Shown here one piece after another: positions 1-9,211 of a stretch of 42,059 bases of DNA (its first letter is position 1; every line of letters begins with the position of its first letter). Both the position numbers and the translations under genes were made by a program. Below the pieces are notes generated by a model. That model did no database searches. It worked only from the letters and a program-made list of their open reading frames with translations, and was not told the origin of the DNA. This DNA is from Actinomycetota bacterium (GTDB taxonomy: Bacteria; Actinomycetota; Actinomycetes; Nanopelagicales; Nanopelagicaceae), in assembly GCA_947489605.1 (NCBI GenBank), contig CANLEG010000005.1:1-42059 (forward strand), given 5' to 3'.

Positions 1-538
1 AATAGAGAGTGTTATCTAATTCGTGGAAGAAGGTAATTTTCTTAGAAGTTTTGCCCTTTTTGATTGCAGCAGATATTTTGCTCTTCATGTTAGAGATAAC
101 GTTCTGGGCACCGGATATTTTCCCAGTAGTTCGACCGAGTGCAGTGATCTCGAGATAGGCCTCTTTTAAATCAAGTGGCGCACGTTCGAAGAAGACTTTG
201 ATCTTCAATTTTTCCAGAGCCGCCTTAACTTCAAGCGCCTTTGTTGCGTCAGCATTCAAAATAATTAGATCCGGCTTGTAGTTAAGCAGTGCCTCTACAT
301 TTGGGCTAAATGCCGATAGCTTTGTTATTGGCGCCTTACTTGGATAATTCGAAAGATCGTCAACCGCAATAACTTGGTTTCCGGCTCCAATTGCATAAAG
401 AATCTCAGTGGCACTTGGTGACAGTGAAATAATTCTTTTTGGTATTGCTGTAGCGGCTTGTGTTGGATTTAGCGCTAAGAAAGAGAACACAAGAGTTGTC
501 ACTACAAACTTGATTAAAACAGGTTTAACTTTAAACAT
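1..538 (-). CDS. ABC transporter substrate-binding protein, BtuF/FhuD-like (cobalamin/corrinoid), 3' end beyond window
   Basis: Open frame on the minus strand from ATG at 538 to the window edge (not in the ORF track because it is unterminated): MFKVKPVLIKFVVTTLVFSFLALNPTQAATAIPKRIISLSPSATEILYAIGAGNQVIAVDDLSNYPSKAP...; signal peptide plus the RIISLSPSATEILYAIG motif of BtuF-type proteins; preceded by a cobalamin riboswitch. Confidence 0.85.
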   Translation of the reverse strand, partial: MFKVKPVLIKFVVTTLVFSFLALNPTQAATAIPKRIISLSPSATEILYAIGAGNQVIAVDDLSNYPSKAPITKLSAFSPNVEALLNYKPDLIILNADATKALEVKAALEKLKIKVFFERAPLDLKEAYLEITALGRTTGKISGAQNVISNMKSKISAAIKKGKTSKKITFFHELDNTLY

Positions 539-569
539 AAAAAATCTCCCTCAAGAGTTTTTGAGGGAG
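539..569 (-). terminator. Hairpin of the riboswitch expression platform: 9-bp stem CTCCCTCAA/TTGAGGGAG, 6-nt loop, then ATTTTTT directly before the ATG
   Basis: Perfect inverted repeat 546-554 / 561-569 followed on the minus strand by T6; the stem also contains the likely Shine-Dalgarno GAGGGAG. Confidence 0.8.
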
Positions 570-599
570 GAAGCTTGGGCAAAAAGAAAATAAATTCTC

Positions 600-800
600 T
601 AGAAGCCCGACCTTCCTCCGAGGTCGGATACATCAATAACGTGTTAGGCGACCTGGCTCGGATTTATATTCAAAGATACTTAAGTAGCCTTGAATTAAAT
701 CTCTACAGTTGCGGGACAGCGCCGGGTTTTCACCGGACTTCGCTAAACGCATTACTACCGAAAATTTTTGCGTTGCAAGTACTTTCAGTGGCAGAAAATT
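600..800 (-). promoter_or_regulatory. Cobalamin (AdoCbl-type) riboswitch, approximate bounds
   Basis: Minus strand reads GAAGTCCGGTGAAAACCCGGCGCTGTCCCGCAACTGT (conserved core) and GAGCCAGGTCGCC (B12-box-like), followed by hairpin CCGACCT-CGGAGGA-AGGTCGG. Confidence 0.88.
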
Positions 801-900
801 AGCACTACTTCAGCGATTCTTGCTAGAACGGTGGCCAATCGCAAAGGCGAGTCCGATGGCGATTGTCAGCCTGGCGTCAGAAGAGACTACGCTCTTACCT

Positions 901-1902
901 ATGGAATATCGCCGCCTCGGTTCATCGGGAATGTATGTTTCAGAGATCTCTTATGGAAATTGGATTACGCATGGGTCTCAAGTAGAGCAAGATGCAGCGA
1001 TCAAATGTGTACACGCTGCACTAGATGCAGGAATTACAACGTTCGACACCGCAGATGTATATGCAGGCACCAAAGCCGAGAGCGTGCTTGGTAAAGCGCT
1101 TAAGGGTGTTAAGCGCGAGAGTTATGAATTATTCACAAAAGTTTATTGGCCAACCGGAACAGGTAAGAATGATCGTGGGCTTTCACGCAAACACATCATG
1201 GAATCAGTAAATGCCTCGTTGAAGCGCCTGAACACCGACCATATAGATCTTTATCAATTGCATCGATTCGATTTCGAAACGCCATTAGAAGAATCACTTC
1301 GTGCCTTCGATGATCTAATCCGTATGGGAAAAGTTAACTACATTGGATTTTCTGAGTGGACCGCGCCTCAAATAGGTGATGCGTTAAAAATTCAAAAGGC
1401 GAATGGTTTTGATCGTTTTGTATCTAGCCAGCCACAATATTCGATGCTCTGGCGAGTTATAGAATCAAAAGTTGTTCCACTTTGTATCGAAGAAGGTATT
1501 GGTCAAATAGTTTGGTCGCCTATTGCACAAGGAGTTCTAACGGGAAAATATTTGCCAGGCAAAAAGCCACCATCAGGTTCAAGAGCGACAGATAAAAAAA
1601 GCGGAGCTGAAATGATTTCGCGTTGGATGGGCGATGAGGTCCTTACCGCGGTGCAACAACTAAAACCAATTGCAGCTGAACTTGATTTAACCATGTCGCA
1701 ATTGGCGCTGGCGTGGGCGCTGGCTAATCCAAATGTTTCTTCAGTAATTATGGGAGCCTCAAAACCATCTCAGGTTAAGGAAAATGTTAAAGCCGCAGGC
1801 ATAAAGCTTTCGTCTAAAGTTCTAGCAGAAATAGATAAGGCCCTCGGTTCGATTCCTGAAACTAATCCGGAACGTACAGAGAGCCCAAATCCAAGAGCTT
1901 AA
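901..1902 (+). CDS. Aldo/keto reductase (KCAB/YghZ-like)
   Basis: MEYRRLGSSGMYVSEISYGNW..., DTADVYAGTKAESVLGKAL, VIMGASKPSQVKEN; the ORF track start at 709 is probably too far upstream. Confidence 0.88.
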   Translation: MEYRRLGSSGMYVSEISYGNWITHGSQVEQDAAIKCVHAALDAGITTFDTADVYAGTKAESVLGKALKGVKRESYELFTKVYWPTGTGKNDRGLSRKHIMESVNASLKRLNTDHIDLYQLHRFDFETPLEESLRAFDDLIRMGKVNYIGFSEWTAPQIGDALKIQKANGFDRFVSSQPQYSMLWRVIESKVVPLCIEEGIGQIVWSPIAQGVLTGKYLPGKKPPSGSRATDKKSGAEMISRWMGDEVLTAVQQLKPIAAELDLTMSQLALAWALANPNVSSVIMGASKPSQVKENVKAAGIKLSSKVLAEIDKALGSIPETNPERTESPNPRA

Positions 1903-2454
1903 TTAAACCTGCTCACCAAGTTTTTTCTGTGGTGCTGGTGCACGCAAGCGTCGCATTTGTGTTGAACGAAGCCAGCCGTACATTCCTAGGCCTTTTGTAG
2001 ACTCGTCAGGGAATCTTTCAGCTACTTGTTTTTTGATATTTTTTGTAACAAAAAAACCATAGACAACAGAGTAAAGCATTGCGCCATACATAAAGATAAT
2101 TGCAACAAATCTAATCTCTGCAGATGGAACAAGAGTGAGAACTAATACAATTACCATCAATGGCAAGAAATATTCACCTAATGAACGACGTGAATCTATG
2201 TAGTCGCGTACAAATTTCTTTACTGGTCCACGGTCGCGAGCAGGTAATGCGTTCTGATCTCCGCGCATGTAAGCAGCTCTTGCCTCTGCTCGAGCAGCTC
2301 TTAGTGTCTCGCGGTTCTTAGAGCGATCTGCTTTTGTTACGGGGGAGGTAATTGAATTAACTTTTGTGGCTGCAACAGCATCTTTTCGTTTCGGCGTTGC
2401 CTTACCCTTTTTACTCGGATTCTTTTCAGGATTTATATCTTCGGCTTTTTTCAT
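1903..2454 (-). CDS. DUF3043 domain-containing membrane protein
   Basis: Lys/Ala-rich N-terminus, VRDYIDSRRSLGEYFLPLMVIVLVL and two TM segments as in actinobacterial DUF3043; internal Met (MKKAEDINPEK) chosen as start. Confidence 0.75.
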   Translation of the reverse strand: MKKAEDINPEKNPSKKGKATPKRKDAVAATKVNSITSPVTKADRSKNRETLRAARAEARAAYMRGDQNALPARDRGPVKKFVRDYIDSRRSLGEYFLPLMVIVLVLTLVPSAEIRFVAIIFMYGAMLYSVVYGFFVTKNIKKQVAERFPDESTKGLGMYGWLRSTQMRRLRAPAPQKKLGEQV

Positions 2455-2458
2455 GTCG

Positions 2459-3610
2459 CTACGGTAGAGCGAGCATTCGCTCGAGCGCAACTTTTGCATA
2501 TCTAGAAGTCTCTGAATCTACTGAGATTTGATTGACCAAGCGCCCAGACACCAGGGATTCCATTGCCCAGACTAGGTGAGGCAGGTCAATTCGGTTCATT
2601 GTCGAGCAGTAGCAGACGGTTTTATCTAAGAAATGAACTTCCCGATCCGAAAATCTATTTGCCAGGCGTTGCACAAGGTTTAATTCGGTGCCAACGGCCC
2701 ACTTACTACCAGGAGCAGAATTCTCAATAGTTTTGATGATCATTTCTGTGCTTCCAACGACATCGGCATTTGAAACAACCTCGTGCTGACACTCTGGATG
2801 CACCAAGATTTGGATTCCAGGAACTTTGGCACGCATCTGCGTAATATTTTCTAAGGAAAATCTTCCATGAACCGAACAGTGTCCACGCCACAAAATTACT
2901 TTTGCATTTAGTATCTCAGAATCAGTAAGGCCACCATTTGCTTTCCACGGATTCCAGAGCACACAATCTTCAAGCTTGAGTCCTAAGTTTAAAACTGCAG
3001 TGTTGCGGCCTAAATGTTGGTCGGGGAGAAATAGAACTTTCTCACCCTTATCAAAGGCCCAATACATTGCGCGCATTGCATTTGAAGAGGTGCAAACAGC
3101 GCCACCATTTTTCCCAGTAAAAGATTTAATGGCTGCAGAAGAATTCATATAAGTAATTGGAGTTGTTCTGCTTGCTACGCCAACTTTTTCTAAAACTTTC
3201 CAACAATCATCAACTTGTTTTGCTGTCGCCATGTCGGCCATCGAACAGCCTGCTGCAAGATCGGGAAGAATAACTTTCTGATCTGCAGAAGTTAAAATAT
3301 CGGCGCTCTCCGCCATGAAATGCACGCCGCAGAAGAATATGAATTCGGCAGAGTGATTATCCTGTGCCGCTTGTGCCAATTTAAAAGAGTCGCCAGTTAT
3401 ATCTGCGAATTGGATTACTTCATCTCGTTGATAGTGGTGGCCCAGAACCATCGCGCGGCTTCCAAGTGCGGCCCGTGCGATTCTGGCTCGTTCTACTAAT
3501 TGCGGATCACTTGCCGCAGGCAGCTCGCCATCACAGGAGACGCCTCGTTCGCTCTTAAGGTCAGAACCCTGGCCTAGTAAGAGCAATTCGGAAAGTCTTG
3601 ATGAGCCCAT
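2459..3610 (-). CDS. nadA: Quinolinate synthase
   Basis: VLGHHYQRDEVIQFADITGDSF, FCGVHFMAESADIL, LPDLAAGCSMADMA, VHPECQHEVV; conserved Cys residues. Confidence 0.93.
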   Translation of the reverse strand: MGSSRLSELLLLGQGSDLKSERGVSCDGELPAASDPQLVERARIARAALGSRAMVLGHHYQRDEVIQFADITGDSFKLAQAAQDNHSAEFIFFCGVHFMAESADILTSADQKVILPDLAAGCSMADMATAKQVDDCWKVLEKVGVASRTTPITYMNSSAAIKSFTGKNGGAVCTSSNAMRAMYWAFDKGEKVLFLPDQHLGRNTAVLNLGLKLEDCVLWNPWKANGGLTDSEILNAKVILWRGHCSVHGRFSLENITQMRAKVPGIQILVHPECQHEVVSNADVVGSTEMIIKTIENSAPGSKWAVGTELNLVQRLANRFSDREVHFLDKTVCYCSTMNRIDLPHLVWAMESLVSGRLVNQISVDSETSRYAKVALERMLALP

Positions 3611-3675
3611 AGGGACATTATGGAGTAGCCTTTACCCATTAACGAATTAAGTCGGAAATAAATTTTGGGAGAGCA

Positions 3676-4056
3676 ATGAGCACAGAGACTTCACAAGAGG
3701 TAACAATTACTGAGACACCAGTAACTGCGGCAACTGGAATTGCCCTTACAGATGTAGCGGCTTCTAAAGTTGCTGCACTTCTAACTCAAGAAGGTCGCGA
3801 TGACCTAAGTCTTCGTGTTGCCGTTCAACCAGGTGGTTGCTCAGGCCTGAAATACCAACTCTATTTCGATGATCGTTCACTTGATGGCGACACCGTTACT
3901 AAGTTCGGTGCAGTAAGCGTTGTAACAGACAAGATGAGCACGCCTTATTTGATGGGCGCTTCAATTGATTTTGTGGACACTATCGAAAAGCAAGGATTCA
4001 CAATCGATAATCCAAATGCCCAGGGTTCATGCGCCTGTGGCGATTCATTTAATTAA
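3676..4056 (+). CDS. erpA: Iron-sulfur cluster insertion protein, ErpA/IscA (HesB) family
   Basis: QPGGCSGLKYQLYFD ... NPNAQGSCACGDSF; three conserved Cys. Confidence 0.88.
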   Translation: MSTETSQEVTITETPVTAATGIALTDVAASKVAALLTQEGRDDLSLRVAVQPGGCSGLKYQLYFDDRSLDGDTVTKFGAVSVVTDKMSTPYLMGASIDFVDTIEKQGFTIDNPNAQGSCACGDSFN

Positions 4057-4090
4057 CTCAACAGTTATTTAAATAGTCAACTAATCAGTT

Positions 4091-5080
4091 ATGAAAATTG
4101 CCTGCGCTGGCTCTGTTGGGCGCGATCATTTAATGACATTTCCGGGCAGGTTCACGGACTCATTAGTTGCAGGCTCACTGGATAAAGTTTCACTCTCATT
4201 TTTAGTTGATGGTCTTGATGTAAGACGCGGCGGCACCGCAGCAAATATCGCATTCGGAATCGGCGCTCTTGGGTTAAATCCCTTTTTAATTGCCGCAGTT
4301 GGGACTGATTGGGCGGATTACGATTCTTGGCTAACCAGGCACGGTGTTGATACGACACATGTGAAGATTTCTAAAGAACTTCTAACTGCATCTTTCATGG
4401 TGACAACCGATCAAGAACTAAATCAGATTGCTTCGTTCTTCCCAGGTGCGATGAGTGAGGCTCGGGAAATTGAATTGGCACCAATAATTGAAAAAACTGG
4501 AAAATTCGACCTGCTAATAATTTCTCCGGATGATCCCGATGCGATGCTAAGCCACAGCCAAAGTGCACGAGAAATGGGAATTTCATTTGCCGCTGATCCG
4601 TCACAGCAATTAGCCCGCATGGATGGCGAAGCTATTAAGTCATTGATTGAGGGCGCAAAATATTTATTCTTAAACGAATATGAACTTGCGCTGACTATCC
4701 AAAAAACTGGATGGAGCGATGCCGAAATTTTCAGCAAGGTTGCAGTTCGCGTAATTACCCTCGGCTCCAAAGGCGCTCGGGTTGAAGAACACGGCAAGGA
4801 ACCTATAACTGTTGGCGTGCCTAAAGAAAAATTCAAGATTGATCCAACTGGAGTTGGAGATTGTTTTCGTTCTGGCTTTGTTGCAGGACTAGCTTGGGGT
4901 TTTAACCATGAAAGATGTGCGCAAATTGGTTCGATGCTCGCAACATTCTGCATCGAAATAAAAGGAACGCAGGAATATAGATTTACCAAAGCTGAATTCA
5001 TTGAAAGATTTGCTGAGGCATACGGAACTGCTGCAGCTGAAGAAGTAAGTGGGAAGTTAGAACCGCGCTTAGTTGGCTAG
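4091..5080 (+). CDS. adoK: PfkB-family adenosine kinase (AdoK-like)
   Basis: MKIACAGSVGRDHLMTFPGRF...HKVSLSFLVD-like N-terminus and IASFFPGAMSEAREIEL resemble mycobacterial AdoK; DPTGVGDCFRSGFVAGL PfkB signature; located by erpA and ctaC as in mycobacteria. Confidence 0.82.
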   Translation: MKIACAGSVGRDHLMTFPGRFTDSLVAGSLDKVSLSFLVDGLDVRRGGTAANIAFGIGALGLNPFLIAAVGTDWADYDSWLTRHGVDTTHVKISKELLTASFMVTTDQELNQIASFFPGAMSEAREIELAPIIEKTGKFDLLIISPDDPDAMLSHSQSAREMGISFAADPSQQLARMDGEAIKSLIEGAKYLFLNEYELALTIQKTGWSDAEIFSKVAVRVITLGSKGARVEEHGKEPITVGVPKEKFKIDPTGVGDCFRSGFVAGLAWGFNHERCAQIGSMLATFCIEIKGTQEYRFTKAEFIERFAEAYGTAAAEEVSGKLEPRLVG

Positions 5081-5278
5081 TTTTGTGATTTTAAAAGTTT
5101 TTGAATCTATTGTTTCAACTGAATTCGTCGTCATTCGGGCCCAGGCAATCAAGTCAGGGGCAGATGCTGGATCATCGCTTAGAAGAGTTACTTCGAAGCC
5201 GACCGGTTTATCACTAAGCGCCTTCGCTAGTTCAATAATTGGTAGGGGACAGCGCTTGCCCAAGCAATCCAAAATCAC
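5069..5278 (-). CDS. TusA-family sulfurtransferase
   Basis: LDCLGKRCPLPIIELAKAL; CPxP active-site motif, 69 aa. Confidence 0.85.
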   Translation of the reverse strand: MILDCLGKRCPLPIIELAKALSDKPVGFEVTLLSDDPASAPDLIAWARMTTNSVETIDSKTFKITKLAN

Positions 5279-6327
5279 TTTTGATCTCGCAACTCGTTAA
5301 CTGTCTGCTTCAAAACATTCAAGAATTCTTTTACTTCATCAAATGTAGTTGAGTGGTGAATTGTCAGCCTAATGTTTCCTTGGGTCAGAACACCCATAGC
5401 TGCTAAAACGTGACTTGGTTGCATATTTGCCGCACTACAAGCAGATCCTGAATCAACGGCATATCCCTTATCTGAAAGGGTCGTAACTAACTGTTCGGCA
5501 TTTACATACAAGAAGGATGCGCTAATCAAATGATCTGCGCCGCCAGGGGCAAGATCAGAATCTGGAATATTTGTCGTGATGTAATTTCTGACATCACTAT
5601 TTATTGTTGCTATCTTCGCCGCAAGATTTTTCTCATCGGCGACCCAGCTATCTATCGCTAGCGCACTTGCCACAATTAACGGAAGTGATGTTGGCCCAGG
5701 ATTTATCCGACCATCAAGATGGGGAAGTGGGTTCTTCCAATTAGCGCTCTTGGAAACAGCGAAAATTCCTAAACCACTGGGGCCAGCCCAGGAAGTTGAA
5801 TCCCATAGGGCTGTGCTCCAATTATCAGGTAATTTGATTCGGGTTCCTGATGCGGTGGCATCAACAAAAACACCAGCGACGTTGTCTGGTCGACCTTCTT
5901 GGATAGTTCCAGTTTCTCGGTTGCAAAGTTGCAAGCAGACCACATCACTTCGATTCAGATCTGTGAAGTTAACTTGGCCGGTATTGGAGGCTTCTAATCT
6001 CTCAGAAGGATGGTTTTCAGATATTGCGAAGACTTCCATTCGGTCAATGTTGCTAAATACCAATCTGTTATCAGGCGACATTAAGCCAGTTAAACCTAGA
6101 TGGAATCCAAGATTCAGTTCTCCGAGAAAACTTATTTCATCTCCGCGAATTCCCAGGTGGCTGGCAAAGGTTTCTTTTGCTTCATTCAAAAGAATGGCAG
6201 TACTCTTTGAATCGACCCCTAATTTTGTGGGATCTGGCCAGGCGGCCTCAAAAATATGCGGAAGCGCCATGCGAGCAGCCTCATGAAGGGGAGGTTCTGA
6301 TTGAAAATTCGGGGTGATGGAAACCAC
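5275..6327 (-). CDS. Cysteine desulfurase / class V aminotransferase (NifS/IscS-like)
   Basis: DSGSACSAANMQPSHVLAAMG active-site Cys loop; VFVDATAS; overlaps tusA-like gene by 4 nt. Confidence 0.82.
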   Translation of the reverse strand: MVSITPNFQSEPPLHEAARMALPHIFEAAWPDPTKLGVDSKSTAILLNEAKETFASHLGIRGDEISFLGELNLGFHLGLTGLMSPDNRLVFSNIDRMEVFAISENHPSERLEASNTGQVNFTDLNRSDVVCLQLCNRETGTIQEGRPDNVAGVFVDATASGTRIKLPDNWSTALWDSTSWAGPSGLGIFAVSKSANWKNPLPHLDGRINPGPTSLPLIVASALAIDSWVADEKNLAAKIATINSDVRNYITTNIPDSDLAPGGADHLISASFLYVNAEQLVTTLSDKGYAVDSGSACSAANMQPSHVLAAMGVLTQGNIRLTIHHSTTFDEVKEFLNVLKQTVNELRDQK

Positions 6328-6385
6328 GCACAGAACGCTACTCCCACATGGTTAAAGAGGTGTAACTGAACGATATTCTTACCCA

Positions 6386-7150
6386 ATGAATTTGATGCCC
6401 AGCAAGAAATCTCTGGTCCGTGCTCTCTTAACGGTGATTTCCGTAGGCGCAATTTCGCTCCTCACATCTTGTTCAACGGAAAATATTTCGGGAATGGGAT
6501 TCCCTAAGGGAGTTTCAAGTGTTAACGACACTTCGCTCCCACTTTGGCAAGGCGCATGGATCGCAGCAGGTGTAGTCGGAGTTTTCACCGCAATCTTGAT
6601 CGTGTGGCCGGTTTTTCGCCACCGTCGTAAAGGTGATGAAGTTCCTAAGCAGACTCAATACAACGTTCCGGTTGAAATTGCTTACACAATTATTCCATTC
6701 ATCATCGTTGCCGTTCTGTTTTATTTCACGGCCGTTAAAGAATCAGCCATTACAAAAGTTTCAGCTGATGACAAAGTCAGTCATATTATCGACGTAAATG
6801 CCATGCAATGGTCTTGGCAATTTACATATAAAGATAACCCAGATGCGCCAACTGTTACTGGCACAACTGCGAAGCCACCTACTTTGGTTCTACCAGTAGG
6901 CGAGAGAGTTAAGTTCAATATAACTTCCACGGATGTTGTTCATGGATTTTGGATTCCAGCTTTTATGATTCAAATTCAAAATCTCCCTGGCGTTAAAAAT
7001 CACATTGAATTCAGTGCAAATAAAATCGGCACCTACCCTGGACGTTGCAATATTTTGTGTGGCCGCTCCCACTCTCAGATGCTCTTTACGGTAAAAGTTG
7101 TCTCAGTTAGTGATTACGAAGAATACATAACCAATTTAAAGGTGGCCTAA
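6386..7150 (+). CDS. ctaC: Cytochrome c oxidase subunit II
   Basis: Lipoprotein-like signal, [39 protein letters not shown] CuA site. Confidence 0.94.
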   Translation: MNLMPSKKSLVRALLTVISVGAISLLTSCSTENISGMGFPKGVSSVNDTSLPLWQGAWIAAGVVGVFTAILIVWPVFRHRRKGDEVPKQTQYNVPVEIAYTIIPFIIVAVLFYFTAVKESAITKVSADDKVSHIIDVNAMQWSWQFTYKDNPDAPTVTGTTAKPPTLVLPVGERVKFNITSTDVVHGFWIPAFMIQIQNLPGVKNHIEFSANKIGTYPGRCNILCGRSHSQMLFTVKVVSVSDYEEYITNLKVA

Positions 7151-7151
7151 T

Positions 7152-8807
7152 ATGACTACATACGCGACGCGCACCGCAGATCAAGCTGCGCCTGCTAAGA
7201 AGGCGCTAACTAAAGGCCAATTATTTGTAAAGGTTATTACTTCAACAGATCACAAGATGATCGGGTATTTGTATTTGTACACTACATTCGCCTGGTTCTT
7301 AATTGCTGGGCTATTGGCACTTATTTTGCGTGCGGAACTTGCTCGTCCTGGTCTGCAATTTGTTTCAAATGAACAGTACAACCAAGTTTTCACAATGCAC
7401 GGAACAATTATGTTGCTGATGTTTGCAACCCCATTGTTTGTTGGATTTGCAAATGTAATTATGCCGCTGCAAATAGGCGCAGCAGATGTGGCTTTCCCAA
7501 GAATGAACATGTTGTCCTACTGGTTGTTTCTTTTTGGTGGATTGATGGCATTTGCCGGTTTCCTAACGCCTGGTGGAGCCGCCTCATTTGGTTGGACAGC
7601 ATATGCACCACTTGCAAACTCACAATATTCGCCAGGCATCGGTGGCGATCTCTGGATTATGGGATTAGCAATTAGCGGTATCGGAACAATCCTTGGTGGC
7701 GTTAACTTCATAACCACTATTTTCACGATGCGCGCTCCAGGAATGACGATGTTCCGGATGTCGATTTTTACTTGGAATGTTCTTCTAACTTCGATTCTGG
7801 TTTTACTTGCCTTCCCACCATTAGCCGCAGCATTTCTTGCGTTGGAATCTGACAGATTATTCGGTTCGCATATTTTTGATCCGGCCAACGGTGGCGCGAT
7901 GCTCTGGCAACATCTCTTCTGGTTCTTCGGACACCCCGAGGTTTATATATTGGCCCTTCCATTCTTCGGAATCGCTACTGAAATCTTGCCGGTATTTAGT
8001 CGCAAACCAATCTTCGGCTACAAGGGATTAATTGCAGCAACGATTGCAATTTCTGCGCTCTCTGTTTCTGTATGGGCCCACCACATGTTTGCGAGTGGTC
8101 AGGTCTTGCTTCCATTCTTCTCATTCATGACTTTCTTAATTGGTGTTCCTACTGGAGTTAAATTCTTCAACTGGATTGGAACAATGTGGCGAGGCAGTGT
8201 TTCATTCGAAACCCCGATGCTCTGGGTGATGGGATTCTTAATCACCTTCTTGTTCGGCGGATTGACTGGAATTATTCTGGCTTCACCACCACTTGATTTT
8301 GCAGTCTCAGCTTCTTACTTCGTTGTTGCGCACTTCCACTACGTACTCTTTGGAACAGTGGTCTTTGCAATGTTCGCGGGCTTCTACTTCTGGTGGCCAA
8401 AGATGACCGGGCGCATGCTAAATGAACGCCTCGGCAAGATTCACTTCTGGACTTTGTTCTTTGGTTTCCATATGACTTTCTTAATCCAGCATTGGCTCGG
8501 CATTAAGGGAATGCCGCGTCGTTATGCAGATTATTTGGCGACCGATGGCTTCACAACGATGAATACAATTTCAACTATTGGTTCAGGTTTGTTAGCACTT
8601 TCAATGATTCCATTCTTTATGAATGTGTGGATCACAAGAAAGTCACCATTAGTCGGCGTTGATGATCCTTGGGGATATGGCTCGTCTTTAGAATGGGCAA
8701 CTTCTTGCCCACCACCACGCCACAACTTCACATCGATGCCGCGAATTCGTAGTGAGCGTCCGGCATTCGATCTGCATTATCCGCACATAAAGACTGAAGG
8801 TCATTAA
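7152..8807 (+). CDS. ctaD: Cytochrome c oxidase subunit I
   Basis: [56 protein letters not shown]. Confidence 0.97.
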   Translation: MTTYATRTADQAAPAKKALTKGQLFVKVITSTDHKMIGYLYLYTTFAWFLIAGLLALILRAELARPGLQFVSNEQYNQVFTMHGTIMLLMFATPLFVGFANVIMPLQIGAADVAFPRMNMLSYWLFLFGGLMAFAGFLTPGGAASFGWTAYAPLANSQYSPGIGGDLWIMGLAISGIGTILGGVNFITTIFTMRAPGMTMFRMSIFTWNVLLTSILVLLAFPPLAAAFLALESDRLFGSHIFDPANGGAMLWQHLFWFFGHPEVYILALPFFGIATEILPVFSRKPIFGYKGLIAATIAISALSVSVWAHHMFASGQVLLPFFSFMTFLIGVPTGVKFFNWIGTMWRGSVSFETPMLWVMGFLITFLFGGLTGIILASPPLDFAVSASYFVVAHFHYVLFGTVVFAMFAGFYFWWPKMTGRMLNERLGKIHFWTLFFGFHMTFLIQHWLGIKGMPRRYADYLATDGFTTMNTISTIGSGLLALSMIPFFMNVWITRKSPLVGVDDPWGYGSSLEWATSCPPPRHNFTSMPRIRSERPAFDLHYPHIKTEGH

Positions 8808-8809
8808 GC

Positions 8810-9211
8810 ATGAAAACCGGTTACTGGCTTTTCAATGGTCTTGCAGTTTTTTATGCCATCATCACAGTCATTTATTGGTACGTGGGCGGTGAAGCAGTAG
8901 GAATAACCGCTATCGGTCTTTCAGGTGGTCTTGCAGCGCTAATTGGTTTTTATCTCTGGTTCACAAATAAGCGCCTAGGCAATGTTCTTCCAGAAGATAA
9001 TGTCACTGGTGAAATTTCAGATTCTGCTGGCGAACTCGGTTTTTATTCACCACATTCTTGGTGGCCACTTCCAGTAGCTTTCTGCATGATTCTTGCTGGC
9101 CTAGGTCTATTAATAGGTTGGTGGCTAACGCTTATCGCTGTTGGTGGCTTGCTTATCAGTATCCTTGGTTTCGTTCTTGAATACGAGAAGCCTTCAGCAA
9201 GTGCGCACTAG
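8810..9211 (+). CDS. ctaF: Cytochrome c oxidase subunit 4 (actinobacterial)
   Basis: Small 4-TM protein directly after ctaD; GFYSPHSWWPLPVAF. Confidence 0.85.
   Translation: MKTGYWLFNGLAVFYAIITVIYWYVGGEAVGITAIGLSGGLAALIGFYLWFTNKRLGNVLPEDNVTGEISDSAGELGFYSPHSWWPLPVAFCMILAGLGLLIGWWLTLIAVGGLLISILGFVLEYEKPSASAH

Noticed and set aside
709-900. N-terminal extension of the aldo/keto reductase ORF (start 709) and overlapping ORFs 575-802 and 768-1094
   Set aside because: They run antisense through the cobalamin riboswitch and carry no family-like sequence; the AKR domain begins at MEYRRLGSSG (901)
4423-5001. 192-aa minus-strand ORF inside adoK
   Set aside because: Antisense to a well-supported kinase gene; low-complexity Ser/Pro/Ala composition typical of spurious antisense frames
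5750-6286. 178-aa plus-strand ORF opposite the cysteine desulfurase
   Set aside because: Antisense to a supported gene with active-site motif; no recognisable domain
7517-7888. 123-aa minus ORF inside ctaD (and 7250-7510, 7768-7962, 8531-8731)
   Set aside because: Antisense shadow frames of a highly conserved oxidase subunit
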